Shown here one piece after another: positions 22,316-33,239 of a DNA stretch of 64,000 bases (positions are counted from its first letter, which is position 1; every line of letters begins with the position of its first letter). The stretch spans positions 1,178,001 through 1,242,000 of the forward strand of contig NC_033561.1 of NCBI RefSeq assembly GCF_001680005.1, written 5' to 3'. The notes under the pieces were generated by a model. The model saw only the letters and a program-made list of their open reading frames with translations. It ran no database searches and had not been told where the DNA came from. A program made the position numbers and the translations under genes. The stretch is from Plasmodium coatneyi (lineage: Eukaryota > Apicomplexa > Aconoidasida > Haemosporida > Plasmodiidae).

Positions 22316-25300
22316 TCACCAGTCAGCGCGCAGGGCACTTATCTGCTCCTGCACGTTGGCCATGTCTTTCTTAATTTTGGCTCTCCTGTAAAAGATGGGG
22401 CAGTCCCTATTCATGCAGATGACTTCAGCGTGCAGGTTCCCCTGACACCGTTGGCATTCCGTCCACAGTTGGAAAAACTCATTCTGCTTATTTTTGAAAA
22501 GATTCATTTTTTGCATGTAGATGGAGAACTCCTTGTTGGATTTGCAGTGGTTGCAAAGAGGGGGTTTTTTAATGGAGCTGTTACATCCGATGCATCTGAC
22601 AGCCTTTTGTAGAAATTTGGAGAGAGCAGTTTGGCTGGACGTTAGGATGGTTTTGTGTCTTGTGTGTTCACCACAGAAAAGGGAGTCTGAGTTATTCATG
22701 ATAACTTCGAAAATTCTAGAGAGGGTGTTCTTAATTGCATCTAGGTAGTGGTTGTAGTCAATAGCTAGGTTATTGTCTAGGACGTAGAGTGGGTCCTCTG
22801 CTCGTTCGTATTGTGCTTGTCCTTTAACCCCTTTGATTATAATATAGCTGACTCGATCTCCTACATTGGGTGCTGTGGCGCTGTCTCTTTGCTTTAGCTT
22901 TTTTGCCAATTCTACGTGTGGTAGTCTAGTCTCGTAGTCAGTTTTTCCCAAGGATTTGGTTACCACGAGGAGACTCATATCGATGTTGTTTGTGAGTAGG
23001 TCCTTGATTTTGCTTTTTGTATATTCGATAGCACTGTTCAGGTTTTTTTCGATTAGGAGTTTGTTCAGAACGGTTTCCATCATTTGTTGGATGAGAATGC
23101 AGAAATCTCTTCTAACCGTTTCGATACCTTTGCAGTCCATTTTGTCGTGTTTTTCCGGTGTGGTGTAGAGCAGTCCAGCGTACCTTTTTTTGTTGAGCAA
23201 TAGATAAGGACAGTAGACTTTTTCAAATTCTAGCTTTATTGGGTGTAGGAACTCTTTACTTATCCTTTGCGCTGCGTCTTTTCCTAAGGCCATCGCTTCG
23301 GCAATGCTGCTGGTGCCAAACTTGATCATGACTGAGTCAGTGTCTCCATAAACCACAGTGGAGTTGTGTTCAAATCCGTTGCTTTTGCTGTAGTACTTTT
23401 CGACGGATTCCTTTGTCTTATCAATCATGGACCTTCCTAGTGTGGTTATAGACACTGCAACTTCTAGACAAGGTAGTTGTCCCCCTGAGGCGGCACCCGT
23501 GTATCCGTATACAGAGTTGGCTGAAATTTTCAGTGCTAGTTGTCTTCCGTTGAGCACCATTTTGGTAATTTTGTTCGTTTCATTTTTTATGAGAAGTTTG
23601 ACTTTTTTTCTTGCATCTATTAATTCTTCTACGATTAGGGGGAGGATTCCCTTTTTCACGGATCCCTTTACAAATTTGATATTGCTTTTTCCTTGAATGG
23701 AGGTGACTTCCTCCTGTTTGAGTCCCTCTAATTCGGAGTTATTTTTGACCAACGTGGAGTAGCACAGATTGTGTGCTATCATGATAGATGGGTACAGGGA
23801 TGCAAAATCGAGCGTCGAAATGGGTTCTATGTAGTACCCTTTTATGGGTTCTAAAACGGTAGCTCCTTCGTACTTTTCATTGCTAGCAGGTTTTATATAA
23901 GTACTAGGGATAACATAATTCAATTCTTTGCATTTGCGGTAGAGTTGTGAGGTGACCTTAATTTGTTGACCTCTCGTGAGGAGGTAAACGAAGGGTGTCC
24001 CCGTAACTCTTGCCATTTCTACGTAGTTGTAAATGAAGAGCAATTTATCTATTAAGCGAAGAGGAAGAATGCCGTCTTTTATACAATAGGTGGCAATTCT
24101 CTTCCTGGACTCTGGACTTTCATTTTGCAAATCATTCATGATGCTGTAGTGGACGTCTTCCTTTTGTTCCTTCAAGAATTCGAAGGAGACGTAATTAAGA
24201 GTGTATGATTTAAGCTTGTAGTCCCTCCTTATAAGATCGTAGACGTCAAATTGGATTCTCCCATTTATGTTAATTTCTTTCGTTTCGTGGTTCCCAAATT
24301 GTTTGGAGGAAAAGTTGGACTCCTTTACAACACTGCTGATGCTTTTTATTCTTCCCAACATTTTCAATTTTTTCAAATTGAGTGCAGTTCCTCTGTTTAG
24401 AATGTAGGGCAAATCAAAGTTTATAATGTTGTAACCGGTGAGGAAGTCTGGATCCAGTCTAGTGATGAACTCATTCCATGCATCTAGTAAGGTCTTCTCG
24501 TCGTGGAACCATATGACGTTAGAACCAGGGATGCTGGCACACTCCTTCAGGGTGAAGATAAATTTAGAGCATTTTCCGATGGGGTCTCCTTGAAAGTATA
24601 ATATGGATGATATTTGTATGATGGGGTCGTTTTTCGCTTCGGGGAAGCCTTTTCCATCTAGTTTGATACACTCTATGTCGAAGGAAAGAATTCTTAACTT
24701 GGGGATTTGCTGGTATTCGTTCTCCAGTGGCATGGGTTCTAGATGTTCATAGGATATATCAATTTCGAAGGAACAGTTGGATATTTTCTTATGTTTGGGT
24801 CGAATGTAGAAGTGCTCTTTCTTGCAGAGCAGCCAAGAAGAACCGGTGATTTTCTTATCAATTATGTAACGTAGAATGAAGGGCAAATTTGCTTCGTAGA
24901 CAATCCCACCGATGTTTTTTCCATTTACATTAACAACACCTTCGAAAAACTTTTTCAAAGTAGGAACCATCTTAGGGAGGAGTACCGTAATTTTTAGGAA
25001 GTCTTTCTTTCCCTCACGTTTGTAATACATTAGACTTTCCGTTTTTACAATTTCGATGTTTAGAATTTTTTGGTCATACATTTTGTACTGATTATTCATG
25101 TTAAGATTGTCATTCATCATGCACTCCAGCTTTAGGAGGTCCTCCTTTTGGAAGTTGCTTGGCATCTCCACGTAGAAGTAGGGGAAAAAGTTGTGCACGC
25201 TTACGAGAACGCTATACCCATCGTTGGTTACCGTATAAATGTGGATGACCGGCACGGAGATGTAGTTCTTCTCACTGTTTTGAAGCATGGTTCGGTAAGT

Positions 25301-25594
25301 AGAGTAGATATCCGTTAAGGCGCTTCCATCATTCGTGGAGACCATGTTCTTGAAAATGCTGTCCACTGTGTATTCTATATCTATCTGGAAGAGGAACAAA
25401 TCGCTCTTGTTGGATATGTGAATGAGCCCGTTGGCGTCATAGGGGCTCGGTCTTTCGTACGTCGCAAGCAACTGGTCAAACTCTTGGATCACCACGTTTT
25501 CGGGCAGCTGGTTGTTCTTCTCCTTTTTCAGCTTCTCATATAGCATCCCATATGGGATGACGCTGGTGAAGGGGCACTTCTTCATGCTCTCCAT
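22316..25594 (-). CDS. POLD1: DNA polymerase delta catalytic subunit
   Basis: Single exon, 1092 residues, the expected Plasmodium length. It is a family B polymerase. The 3'-5' exonuclease has Exo I FDIEC (about 305), Exo II GYNIINFDLPY (about 387-397) and Exo III YCIKDG (about 503). Polymerase motif A is DFASLYPSIM (about 597), motif B is KISANSVYGYTG (about 689-700) and motif C is VYGDTDSVMI (about 748-757). The C-terminus has two four-Cys clusters: CIGCNSS...CNHC (CysA, zinc, PCNA contact) and CQRC...CMNRDC (CysB, the Fe-S site for accessory subunits). All catalytic Asp/Glu residues seen are intact. It is the lagging-strand nuclear replicase. It is convergent with RON12 and divergent from the ETRAMP gene, as at P. 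falciparum chromosome 10. Confidence 0.97.
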   Translation of the reverse strand: MESMKKCPFTSVIPYGMLYEKLKKEKNNQLPENVVIQEFDQLLATYERPSPYDANGLIHISNKSDLFLFQIDIEYTVDSIFKNMVSTNDGSALTDIYSTYRTMLQNSEKNYISVPVIHIYTVTNDGYSVLVSVHNFFPYFYVEMPSNFQKEDLLKLECMMNDNLNMNNQYKMYDQKILNIEIVKTESLMYYKREGKKDFLKITVLLPKMVPTLKKFFEGVVNVNGKNIGGIVYEANLPFILRYIIDKKITGSSWLLCKKEHFYIRPKHKKISNCSFEIDISYEHLEPMPLENEYQQIPKLRILSFDIECIKLDGKGFPEAKNDPIIQISSILYFQGDPIGKCSKFIFTLKECASIPGSNVIWFHDEKTLLDAWNEFITRLDPDFLTGYNIINFDLPYILNRGTALNLKKLKMLGRIKSISSVVKESNFSSKQFGNHETKEININGRIQFDVYDLIRRDYKLKSYTLNYVSFEFLKEQKEDVHYSIMNDLQNESPESRKRIATYCIKDGILPLRLIDKLLFIYNYVEMARVTGTPFVYLLTRGQQIKVTSQLYRKCKELNYVIPSTYIKPASNEKYEGATVLEPIKGYYIEPISTLDFASLYPSIMIAHNLCYSTLVKNNSELEGLKQEEVTSIQGKSNIKFVKGSVKKGILPLIVEELIDARKKVKLLIKNETNKITKMVLNGRQLALKISANSVYGYTGAASGGQLPCLEVAVSITTLGRSMIDKTKESVEKYYSKSNGFEHNSTVVYGDTDSVMIKFGTSSIAEAMALGKDAAQRISKEFLHPIKLEFEKVYCPYLLLNKKRYAGLLYTTPEKHDKMDCKGIETVRRDFCILIQQMMETVLNKLLIEKNLNSAIEYTKSKIKDLLTNNIDMSLLVVTKSLGKTDYETRLPHVELAKKLKQRDSATAPNVGDRVSYIIIKGVKGQAQYERAEDPLYVLDNNLAIDYNHYLDAIKNTLSRIFEVIMNNSDSLFCGEHTRHKTILTSSQTALSKFLQKAVRCIGCNSSIKKPPLCNHCKSNKEFSIYMQKMNLFKNKQNEFFQLWTECQRCQGNLHAEVICMNRDCPIFYRRAKIKKDMANVQEQISALRADW

Positions 25595-28500
25595 GGGGTT
25601 TTTCTTGGCGGTGCGATGGAGAAAGGCGAACTTTTACTTTTACACGTTGCTTGCACGATGTGTGCAGTTTACGTAGACGTGCGGAGGGATTGCTCTATTT
25701 GGTCGCTCACTGGTAGCAGTTGCTTGGCTTCCTGTACAGCCGGACGGGGCGCAGAATTAGTCTTTTCTCCCAGGCGTCCGCAGGGCAGCCACGAATTGCT
25801 ACAGCGAAAAGGTGGGTTGATCCCGTTGGCGTTTCATTCTGTTGGCACTACTTTGGCATGTTCACCATAGCATCCTCCTCGCCATCACACTGCCAGCGTG
25901 AGGCAAATCGGTTAAGTGCAAAAAAAAGGGGGAACGCGGAAAAGGAGATGTTAACCTTTTTTTGACTATATATCCTTGCTTCACCTTTGGAAAAACGTGA
26001 TTTAAAGAAAAAAACGGAATGTTTCCTCAATTGGGCAAGTGGCATAAACAGGAAGGAAAAGCCTCGTTGGATGGGAAGAGCTCTTTCTTGTGCTCGAAAA
26101 AAAAAAAAAAAAAAATACAAAAGCGGAATGGCTGTTTTTTTTTTTTTTTTTTTTTTTTTTTCCTTTAAATGGTTTTCCTGAACAAAGGCGCGAGCACAGC
26201 TCGATACACATACCATCACAAGAGCGTGTACGGGGGGTCTGGTGTGAGCGAACCTCTGAGGAGTATCAATCGACAAGCACTGGAAAGGTAAGTGGTGAAA
26301 GATGATCGGAGAGTTCCTGCACTTGGATAAGTTTTCCCTTTCATGAATGTGCATGTGCAATTTTTTTTTTTTTGTCTCTTTTATTTTTATCTGAAAATGC
26401 GCAAAGGAAACTTTTGGGACATATAGGCAGAGAATATAAAGAGTCTCCCCCTTCGTGGGGAAGATGCAGCTCGGGGGGACTCAACGTGTGTGCCTGTGTG
26501 GAAAGCCTTTTGTGCAGATCTCCACAGGGAAGGTAACCATCCCCCCAGGGTTATCCATCACGGGGGGTATTTTATTTTTTTTTTTTTTTCGCCCCTGTTG
26601 CGTGTAATCCGCCTGGAGTTTCTGGACAAGCGGAGGAATATGCCCATGCAAAGATATTGTTAAGAGCAAAATGGAAGCCACGCAGGGGAGGATGTTTTTG
26701 CATATTTCCCTTTTGTTATAATAATTGTATGAACTTGCACGTTGTGGAAAAAAAGAATGAGGAGTGCCTGGATGGGGCACATTCCCCCCTTCCACCTCTT
26801 TCCACTTTAAATTTCCACCAAGGAGGTGTTCCTTTTATTTGGTGTTGTTTTTCGGTTATTTACGGGACACTTTTATTCGACCTTCGAAAGAGACCCACCT
26901 GACGCAGTCCCCATTCGGGCATGTTTTATGGGAGGGGCATATACACAGGGGTGTTTTCACAAGGGTATATAATTTGGTTCGAATATAAGATAGAGAACGC
27001 ACAAAAGGTTCAGTTTTTTGTGCATTTTTATTTTTTTTCTTTTTACGAAACGAGTTTGGCAGCATGTGGTTGCTTATGATTGTCCTCCTTTTTGCGAATA
27101 GCGATAATGGAGATTCCTTTTTCGGAGGTGGGCATGCACGGGGGGGTGAGGCAACTCGTGGGTCTGCCTATGCAGATGAGCATGCATAAACAAAGCGATG
27201 CACTGTTTGTTTAGCTCGTTTGGATAATGGGAGGAAAGGGGTGTATGAGACGCGATCGAGGGGCTTCCCCTTGGTTGGGAGAAGTGACACATGGCACGTC
27301 GAACATTTGGTATGCTACGTGAGGACACATGAAGAGTTAAAAAAAAATTACGCCCATGATGATGACAGGGATGACGATAGTCTGTTTTTCCTTCAATTAT
27401 GTTTTCTCATGGGGAAATTTTTTTTAAGGGGCCCCCCTGCACGCTGCATGCATATGTTTGGTAAATTGTGGGAGGGGCGATTTTTTCGCCTGGCCGTGGG
27501 GAATTTATGCTAAGAGGAAAGCATTTTTTAATGAGGAATTTTTTTTTTTTTTTTCGCATACCTCGCCACTGCCCTTTTGTTATTCCACGGGAGGATGCAC
27601 ATATGTATTTGTATAGGTTTTCGCATGCTCAGAATTAGGCTTGTTCTGTTCGTTCCTTATTTTATTTTTTATTTTTCTTTTTCCAATGAGGAGAACACAG
27701 TTCACGTGGGGCCACTCACTGTGCAGCCTTTGACATGTGACATGTCACATGTGGAAGGAGGGGCTGTCGCGTTATGCCACTCCTGTTGCGCTGCTCCTGC
27801 GGTTGATCGTTGCAGGAAAAAGTGGCCACTTCTATGACGGTCAAGTCAAAAGGGGAGTGGCGCCTTTTTTGCACAAATGCAAATGCATGCAGGTTGGCCA
27901 CTCTCGTGCAATGGAGAGAGTTCCCAAGTGGGCGTAAAAATGGAGAAGAAATGTTTCCCTTAGGGAGGCACTGAATGGTGGGGTTAAATTCACCTGAACG
28001 AACGTGCATGCAAAATGGAGGGAAAAAAAAAAGCAAATTGACGCGCTATCGGATGGGCATACTATCATATTGGCAGATGAGCAGATTAACGAGGTGACGA
28101 GGGGGAGGGAAAAAAATCCATGAAGATCTCCCGTTCGGCCTGTCTTTAGGCAAAATTTGTCACCCACAAACACATTGAGCAAAATTGCATGCGCGAAAAA
28201 AGTGCATGCCACTTAAAAATGTAAGAAGACGAAAGACATGCTTTAGTGGTTCTACACCAGTTGTGCATGCGTGTTGCGCATGCGTTGTTCACCAAAGTGG
28301 CAATGTTATTTGGGGGGGAGGAGGGGCTCCCCTCCTTTTCTTCACTTCACCGTTCGTGAGGATATGTGGTCTCATTTGGGAATCTCTCCCCCATCTGCAA
28401 AGATAAGGAGCTAAATATATATGTCTATATCTTGGTCTTTTCCCCCTTTTGCGCGTATGCACATCCTGCATGTGGTTTTGCTTCCTTGCGCATTTATGTG

Positions 28501-29153
28501 GGTAACACTTAGTGGTCTTGCAGTTATCCCCCACCCCGTGGACGCGTCTTGGCTGCGCCCCGTCGTTTGGTTTTCTTCGTATTCTGCATTTTTCACTTGA
28601 GGTGTTCTCTTAAAAGGGAGGCAAAAGGTGAGTCACAAAAATAAAATTAAAATGAAAATAAAATTAAAAAATTAAAAATTAAAAAATTAAAAACAATAAA
28701 AAATTAAGAACAAATTAAGTCGAATTAAAACAACTTCGCTTGTTTTTTCCAATTTTTTTCCCCCTTATACGTTTTTTCATTTGCCCAGTTTTTGTTAACT
28801 TTTCATTGCAGCTGTTTTGCTTTCTGTGCAACCAACCCCACTTTTCGATATCCTCCTTTTTTCCCACAAAACCCCCGCTTACCTTAACTTTGGCTCCCAC
28901 TTTTGGAATTTTTTTTCGAAAAGAATTTTGTATACCAAGGTGTAACCCTGAAAAAAGACATTTCACCTTCACCCCTGCTGATTTCGCTTTTTTTCGTTGA
29001 AACGGTCGCTGCTTGGAATCAGAGCATCACTTTTCCTTTCAAGACGTGTAAACATATAACCGCAACGGTTGAGGAAACAACTCTACACATAACAGAAGCA
29101 TAATATAAACTCTCAGATTTTTTAACCCCCCGTCTACCACGGTGAAAACGAAA
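25595..29153. promoter_or_regulatory. Long divergent intergenic region, POLD1 / ETRAMP
   Basis: 3.6 kb between divergent genes, the longest gap in the core half. It has A/T runs near 26098-26115, 26132-26161 and 27538-27555, and an A/T-only stretch with an AATTAAAA-type short tandem repeat at about 28638-28715, some 0.45 kb upstream of the ETRAMP ATG. No convincing gene or RNA is found. It should contain both promoters. Confidence 0.5.
28638..28715. repeat. AATTAAAA-type low-complexity repeat upstream of ETRAMP
   Basis: About 80 bp of imperfect AAAATTAAAA/AATAAAATT units, much more AT-rich than the surroundings. It lies in the presumed ETRAMP promoter region. Confidence 0.6.
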
Positions 29154-30001
29154 ATGAAGATTGTTAAACTGCTTGCCATTTTCGCAATTTTACCCATTGT
29201 ATGCTTGTTGGGAGAGGAGAAAGTGGACGTCACCCCCCAGAATGATGATCTTAAGATAGAAGACCTGGATATCAACAAGAAAATTAAAAAACTTTTACAT
29301 AAGAGAAAATTAATGATGATATCCGTAATTGCGGCGGCAGCACTGGCTGCGGGGGGAATACTCGGTGGAGTGGGGTATGGCATTTCGCAACATCGCAAAA
29401 AAGCGCGTTTGGAAAAGGATGAAGAGCCATTTACAGATATTTTTGATGAACCTCAACCTAAGAAAGAGACGGCCCCCTTTAAAATGACGTCGGAAACAAT
29501 ACACCCCGAAATTCACGTTTCTATCCCGGAAGCTACCGGATTTGTATCCCCATCCAATATAGACGTGCAAAATATTGATGAGGATACAGGTGAGCACTTG
29601 GGGAAATAATTCTTTGTTAATTCAAACGACACCAATGCTTGAGCTTCTCCCATTATCTAAAGCGTACTGTCTCTACGCCGCGGGTACGTCCGTGCCTGTG
29701 TGGATAATGGGGGGTACCCATCCTTGGTCCCATTGGTAAAAAAAAAAAAGAGAAAAAAGAAAAGAAAAAAGGGATGATGTGATAAATAGAAGATAAACAA
29801 CGCTTCATATTATCCTTCAATTTTTTTTTTCTTTGGGGCTTCCAATGGGTTTTGAATTACTTGTCCTTATTACTCCTTTGTACAATTAGCAATGTATTTA
29901 TGTTTCCTTTTTTTTTTTTTTTTTTTTAAACTTTAGACATATTAATGGAGACCCTGGTAGACGAGATTGGCCAAGAAGTACGTGAAGAGATGGACCAGTA
30001 G
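29154..30001 (+). CDS. UIS4: ETRAMP (early transcribed membrane protein), UIS4/ETRAMP10.3 position, two exons
   Basis: Exon 1 is 29154-29589 and exon 2 is 29937-30001. The intron is GTGAGC...AAACTTTAG with a long T tract, phase 1. The protein is 166 residues. It has a signal peptide (MKIVKLLAIFAILPIVCLLG), a short Lys-rich lumenal segment (NKKIKKLLHKRKL) and one Ala/Gly-rich membrane span (about 63-85). A charged tail ends in the exon 2 helix DILMETLVDEIGQEVREEMD. This is the ETRAMP plan for proteins of the parasitophorous vacuole membrane. Unspliced, it would end EDTGEHLGK. Location next to DNA polymerase delta matches ETRAMP10.3, regarded as the counterpart of UIS4, needed in liver-stage growth. 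The symbol is by position and family. Exon 2 is inferred. Confidence 0.85.
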
Positions 30002-32172
30002 GTGGTAAACTGACATGCGCAGAGAAAAGAAGTACACAAGAAAAGTGCAAACACAACCCCATTGAAGAAAGAAAAAAATAAACATAAACACATTGTACTG
30101 GAGGGTAGCCTTTGCCGGTTTTTCCGGCGCGAAGAAGCAGCAAAGAAGAGGTGCAGTGATGGATATGGATGAACCAACTTGTGACTTACTCCCCCCCAAT
30201 TGTCTACCATTCGGCGAAGCGTCCACCGTAGAGGAACCAAACGTAGGGGATAAATGGTCTGGGAAAAAAATAAATAAAATAACATTTCGACACGACAGGG
30301 ATACCTTCCAGGAAGGGAAAAACCTTTTTCGCATGTGCAACGCAGGACCACCTTTGGTGCATTTTCCCGGTTTGACCAACTTGAAGAGGAAGAACTCGTG
30401 GAGGAAGAAAAATATGTACAGATAGAAGGGCACAAACCGACATGGCACAAATCGACATGGCTACGTTGACACATGTTGTATTCTTTGCCCGACGCGTGCT
30501 CCGCTCTGACGCGCTTTGAATCCTGTGGTCTGGTCTGTGGGTTTACTTTTTACATAGAGAGCGTTCTAAAGAGGAACCAAGTTTTTTTTGCATTTCGGTG
30601 GAGTGGCACCGACGGTTCTGCAGTTCCGCGTGGTTGCAGCACCGGTTCACCCCCTCCCCAGTTTTGTAACTTTTTTTGTGATCGTCCGTTAACCTGTCTG
30701 TATGTATCTCCAATAGTACGTGCATATAGAGAATCTGCCCGTTCTTTTTTTTTTTTTTTTTTTTACCTTCTTTATTTTACGCTCATGCGCTAGTACTGAG
30801 CAGCAAACATAAAAACAACTTTAGAAACTGCATAAATGAAATGTGTACCCAGAAAGGGGAATTGCATGGACTTAAGGGCCTCCGCCGAGGTTATCACAAA
30901 AAAAAAAAAAAATAAATATGCCGTTCAAAGGGGGAGACACAAAAGATGATGGGTCTCCGCATCGTTTTGGTTCAGGTCAAATTAAAGGGAAACCCTGATG
31001 TGTTGTTTGGTGTGCTTATTTTCTGCAATGTCATGGCGGCAAAAGAAGGAGATGAGTGTATGCATTCATGCGTGCATGTGTTGTGGGGAGAGAAGTACTT
31101 CATTGTGAGAAAATAGCACCAGGAGTAATAAAGCAGAATTCGTGCTGTGGCGCTTCTAGCTGGATGCACCGAAACAGTGTAAAGTCGGCGAAGGGGGAAA
31201 AGGATTCGATTTTCCTTGTTCTCAATTTGGATGAATGGAAAAAAAAAAAAAAAGGGACAATTGCATTTTGCTGTTAAATGGCAAACTAGTTTGAAAAAAA
31301 AAAAGGGGGGAGGCTTAATTTCCATGGCGTTGTTGTTGGGAAGATAAGGAGGAATGTGTAAGGCGCGCTGCATGTAAAAGTTATATTCGCCGAGAAGTGC
31401 TTCCCGCTTTGGAATAGCTTCTCATGCGGTATACTATCGAATGGCCGCTAATTATACCACGGTGAAGACTGCACGGTGGGATGAATAATAACGACGAAAG
31501 GTGACTGCTGCGAGGGAATGAGAAAGACGGAAAAACTCCAGAAAGTTGAGCAGCTTTTGTGTGTGTGTGTTTTTTTTTTTTTTTTTTTTTTTTTTTCCTA
31601 AATCGGGGAAATCTTCCCACTGGGGAAAGAAGAACAGAGTGTAAATAAATCTCAACATAATAGATAACGTGCAAAGCGGAGGAAAAAAAAAAAAAACCTA
31701 TGCGGGGAAAAAGGAAAACAGTCAGTATCCCTTAGAGAAGATCCTTTGTGTATGAAGCGTCCGCCTAAGGCTCATTAAGGTCGCTATAGTGTACTCCTTG
31801 GATGGTGAAAAAAGGTGGCAAGTTCGAGGGCATTTTGCACCGCGAACGCTCACAAGCATTGCTTCCTCGTGAAGATGCGAATGTGCATACGGGGGTGAAG
31901 TAGTGGTCGTGCAGGCGTAGTCGGAAAGGAGATATACACATGAGCGCTAGCAATACGTGCTTACATACACCGTTACATACATGCAAAGCACCCGCTGTGT
32001 AGCACGCCCCCCGTGGAAGACCCACTTTATGCAGCCAAGGAAAGGAACTTCTTCCCCGGAGTCGCACACCCGACTCGTCAGCACATGAACAAGGAAAGAG
32101 CTACCGACATGGGTAGACTACGTCGTTAAATAGGTACATACGTGTGTTTTGCCTTCCTAGCCTGTAAAAAGT
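30002..32172. other. Intergenic region at core/accessory boundary
   Basis: 2.2 kb between the ETRAMP and the first PHIST gene. A 110-codon plus frame at 30093-30425 has no start context, domain or signal and is not accepted. T runs occur near 30745-30764 and 31570-31596, with A runs near 30897-30912 and 31682-31696. No gene is recognised. Confidence 0.5.
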
Positions 32173-33239
32173 ATGAGAATTCGCTTCCGCCCCAAGTGGG
32201 CATCTGGCAGTAGAAAGGATTATATGCTTGGTCGCCTTATCCCCCTGCTGAAGGTTATTCTACTCTTACTCTTCTATGTGATCCTCCAGGTGGGTGAAAA
32301 TGAGGTGGTGGGGGGGTACATATTATTGACACCCCGTTTGTATAGCTTCCTTCCCTGTGCACTCAATTGCCCTTTCTCCGAGTAGGGGGGGGCATAATGC
32401 AACTCTCTTTACAGGAAGGAGCCCCTTTTTTGTTCCCCCTTTCGCAGGATGAGCAACTGTCCGAGGGAGGAACCGGTGAGAAGACACATCGAATGAGGAC
32501 CCAGCGCATGAGAAACTTGGGCGAAGTGTCTAGGAAAGGAATAAGAGGCTGCATGGAGGAGGGCACCATACAGTGGAAAGAAAATGAATACGGGTTGTCG
32601 CAAAAGTTGAAAGAAACAAATGGGGAGTCTGACGACGAATCGAACGATGAATCGAACAATGAATCGAATGACGAATCGAATGGCGAATCGAACGATGAAT
32701 CGAATGGCGAATCGAACGATGAATCGAATGATGCAGTGAATGACCCAGTGGATGACGCAGTGAATGACGCGGTGAACGGCGCAGTGATACCGATGAGCAA
32801 ATTGAGTCCAGGATATTTAAAAAAATTGGTGGGAGAAGTGTATTACGAAAAAATTCATAAGTTGCCAGAAAATATAAAAGATCATCATCTGCTTTCCATA
32901 TGGAATGATATTTATGGCATGGAGAAAAATGAGTTTTCTACAGTGGAGGAGGACCTCTGGCGTGTCTATTGCCAGTTGGTTAGAGAGAGGAAAATTTCAA
33001 AAAGAAACAAAATAAAGGAATGGCTGAGGGTTTATAAAAACCTATCTCATGATTTGATGAAAAAGGAACTGAAGGATTTTGAGGACTTACTAATTTTTAT
33101 GGAAAATGACTCCTTTACGAAGCTGGACTTTACTCTGTTCATATATTACAAGTCCATTTCGTGGCGGACGTTCAAGAAGGCTCTCTTTAAAAAGTGGAGA
33201 AACTTTTTGGTTCACAACCTTGATGGGTACAGAAGGTAG
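32173..33239 (+). CDS. PHIST/RAD (Pv-fam-e) exported protein A
   Basis: Exon 1 is 32173-32289 and exon 2 is 32448-33239. The intron is CAG|GTGGGT...TTTCGCAG, phase 0. The product is 302 residues. Exon 1 ends in a hydrophobic stretch (LIPLLKVILLLLFYVIL) that acts as a recessed signal. Exon 2 has a canonical PEXEL, RNLGE (R61), cut by plasmepsin V in the ER before export to the red cell. An acidic tetrapeptide repeat (ESND type, about 99-150) follows, then the PHIST helical domain (about 175-295). That domain includes LLSIWNDIYG, KEWLRVY, SISWRTF and KKWRNF, the Trp positions typical of the family. PHIST proteins work at the red-cell cytoskeleton or membrane. The individual function is unknown. 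A second possible acceptor at 32414 is also in frame and would add 11 residues. Confidence 0.88.
32625..32780 (+). repeat. 12-bp coding repeat (ESND type) in PHIST A
   Basis: Thirteen four-residue units: ESDD, ESND, ESNN, ESND, ESNG and so on, then AVND, PVDD, AVND, AVNG. They are directly readable as imperfect 12-bp repeats (GAATCGAACGAT). The minus strand is also open across them, which makes spurious antisense frames. Confidence 0.9.

Noticed and set aside
30093..30425. 110-codon plus frame downstream of the ETRAMP
   Set aside because: No signal sequence, membrane span or family. It is better explained as chance in non-coding DNA after the ETRAMP stop.
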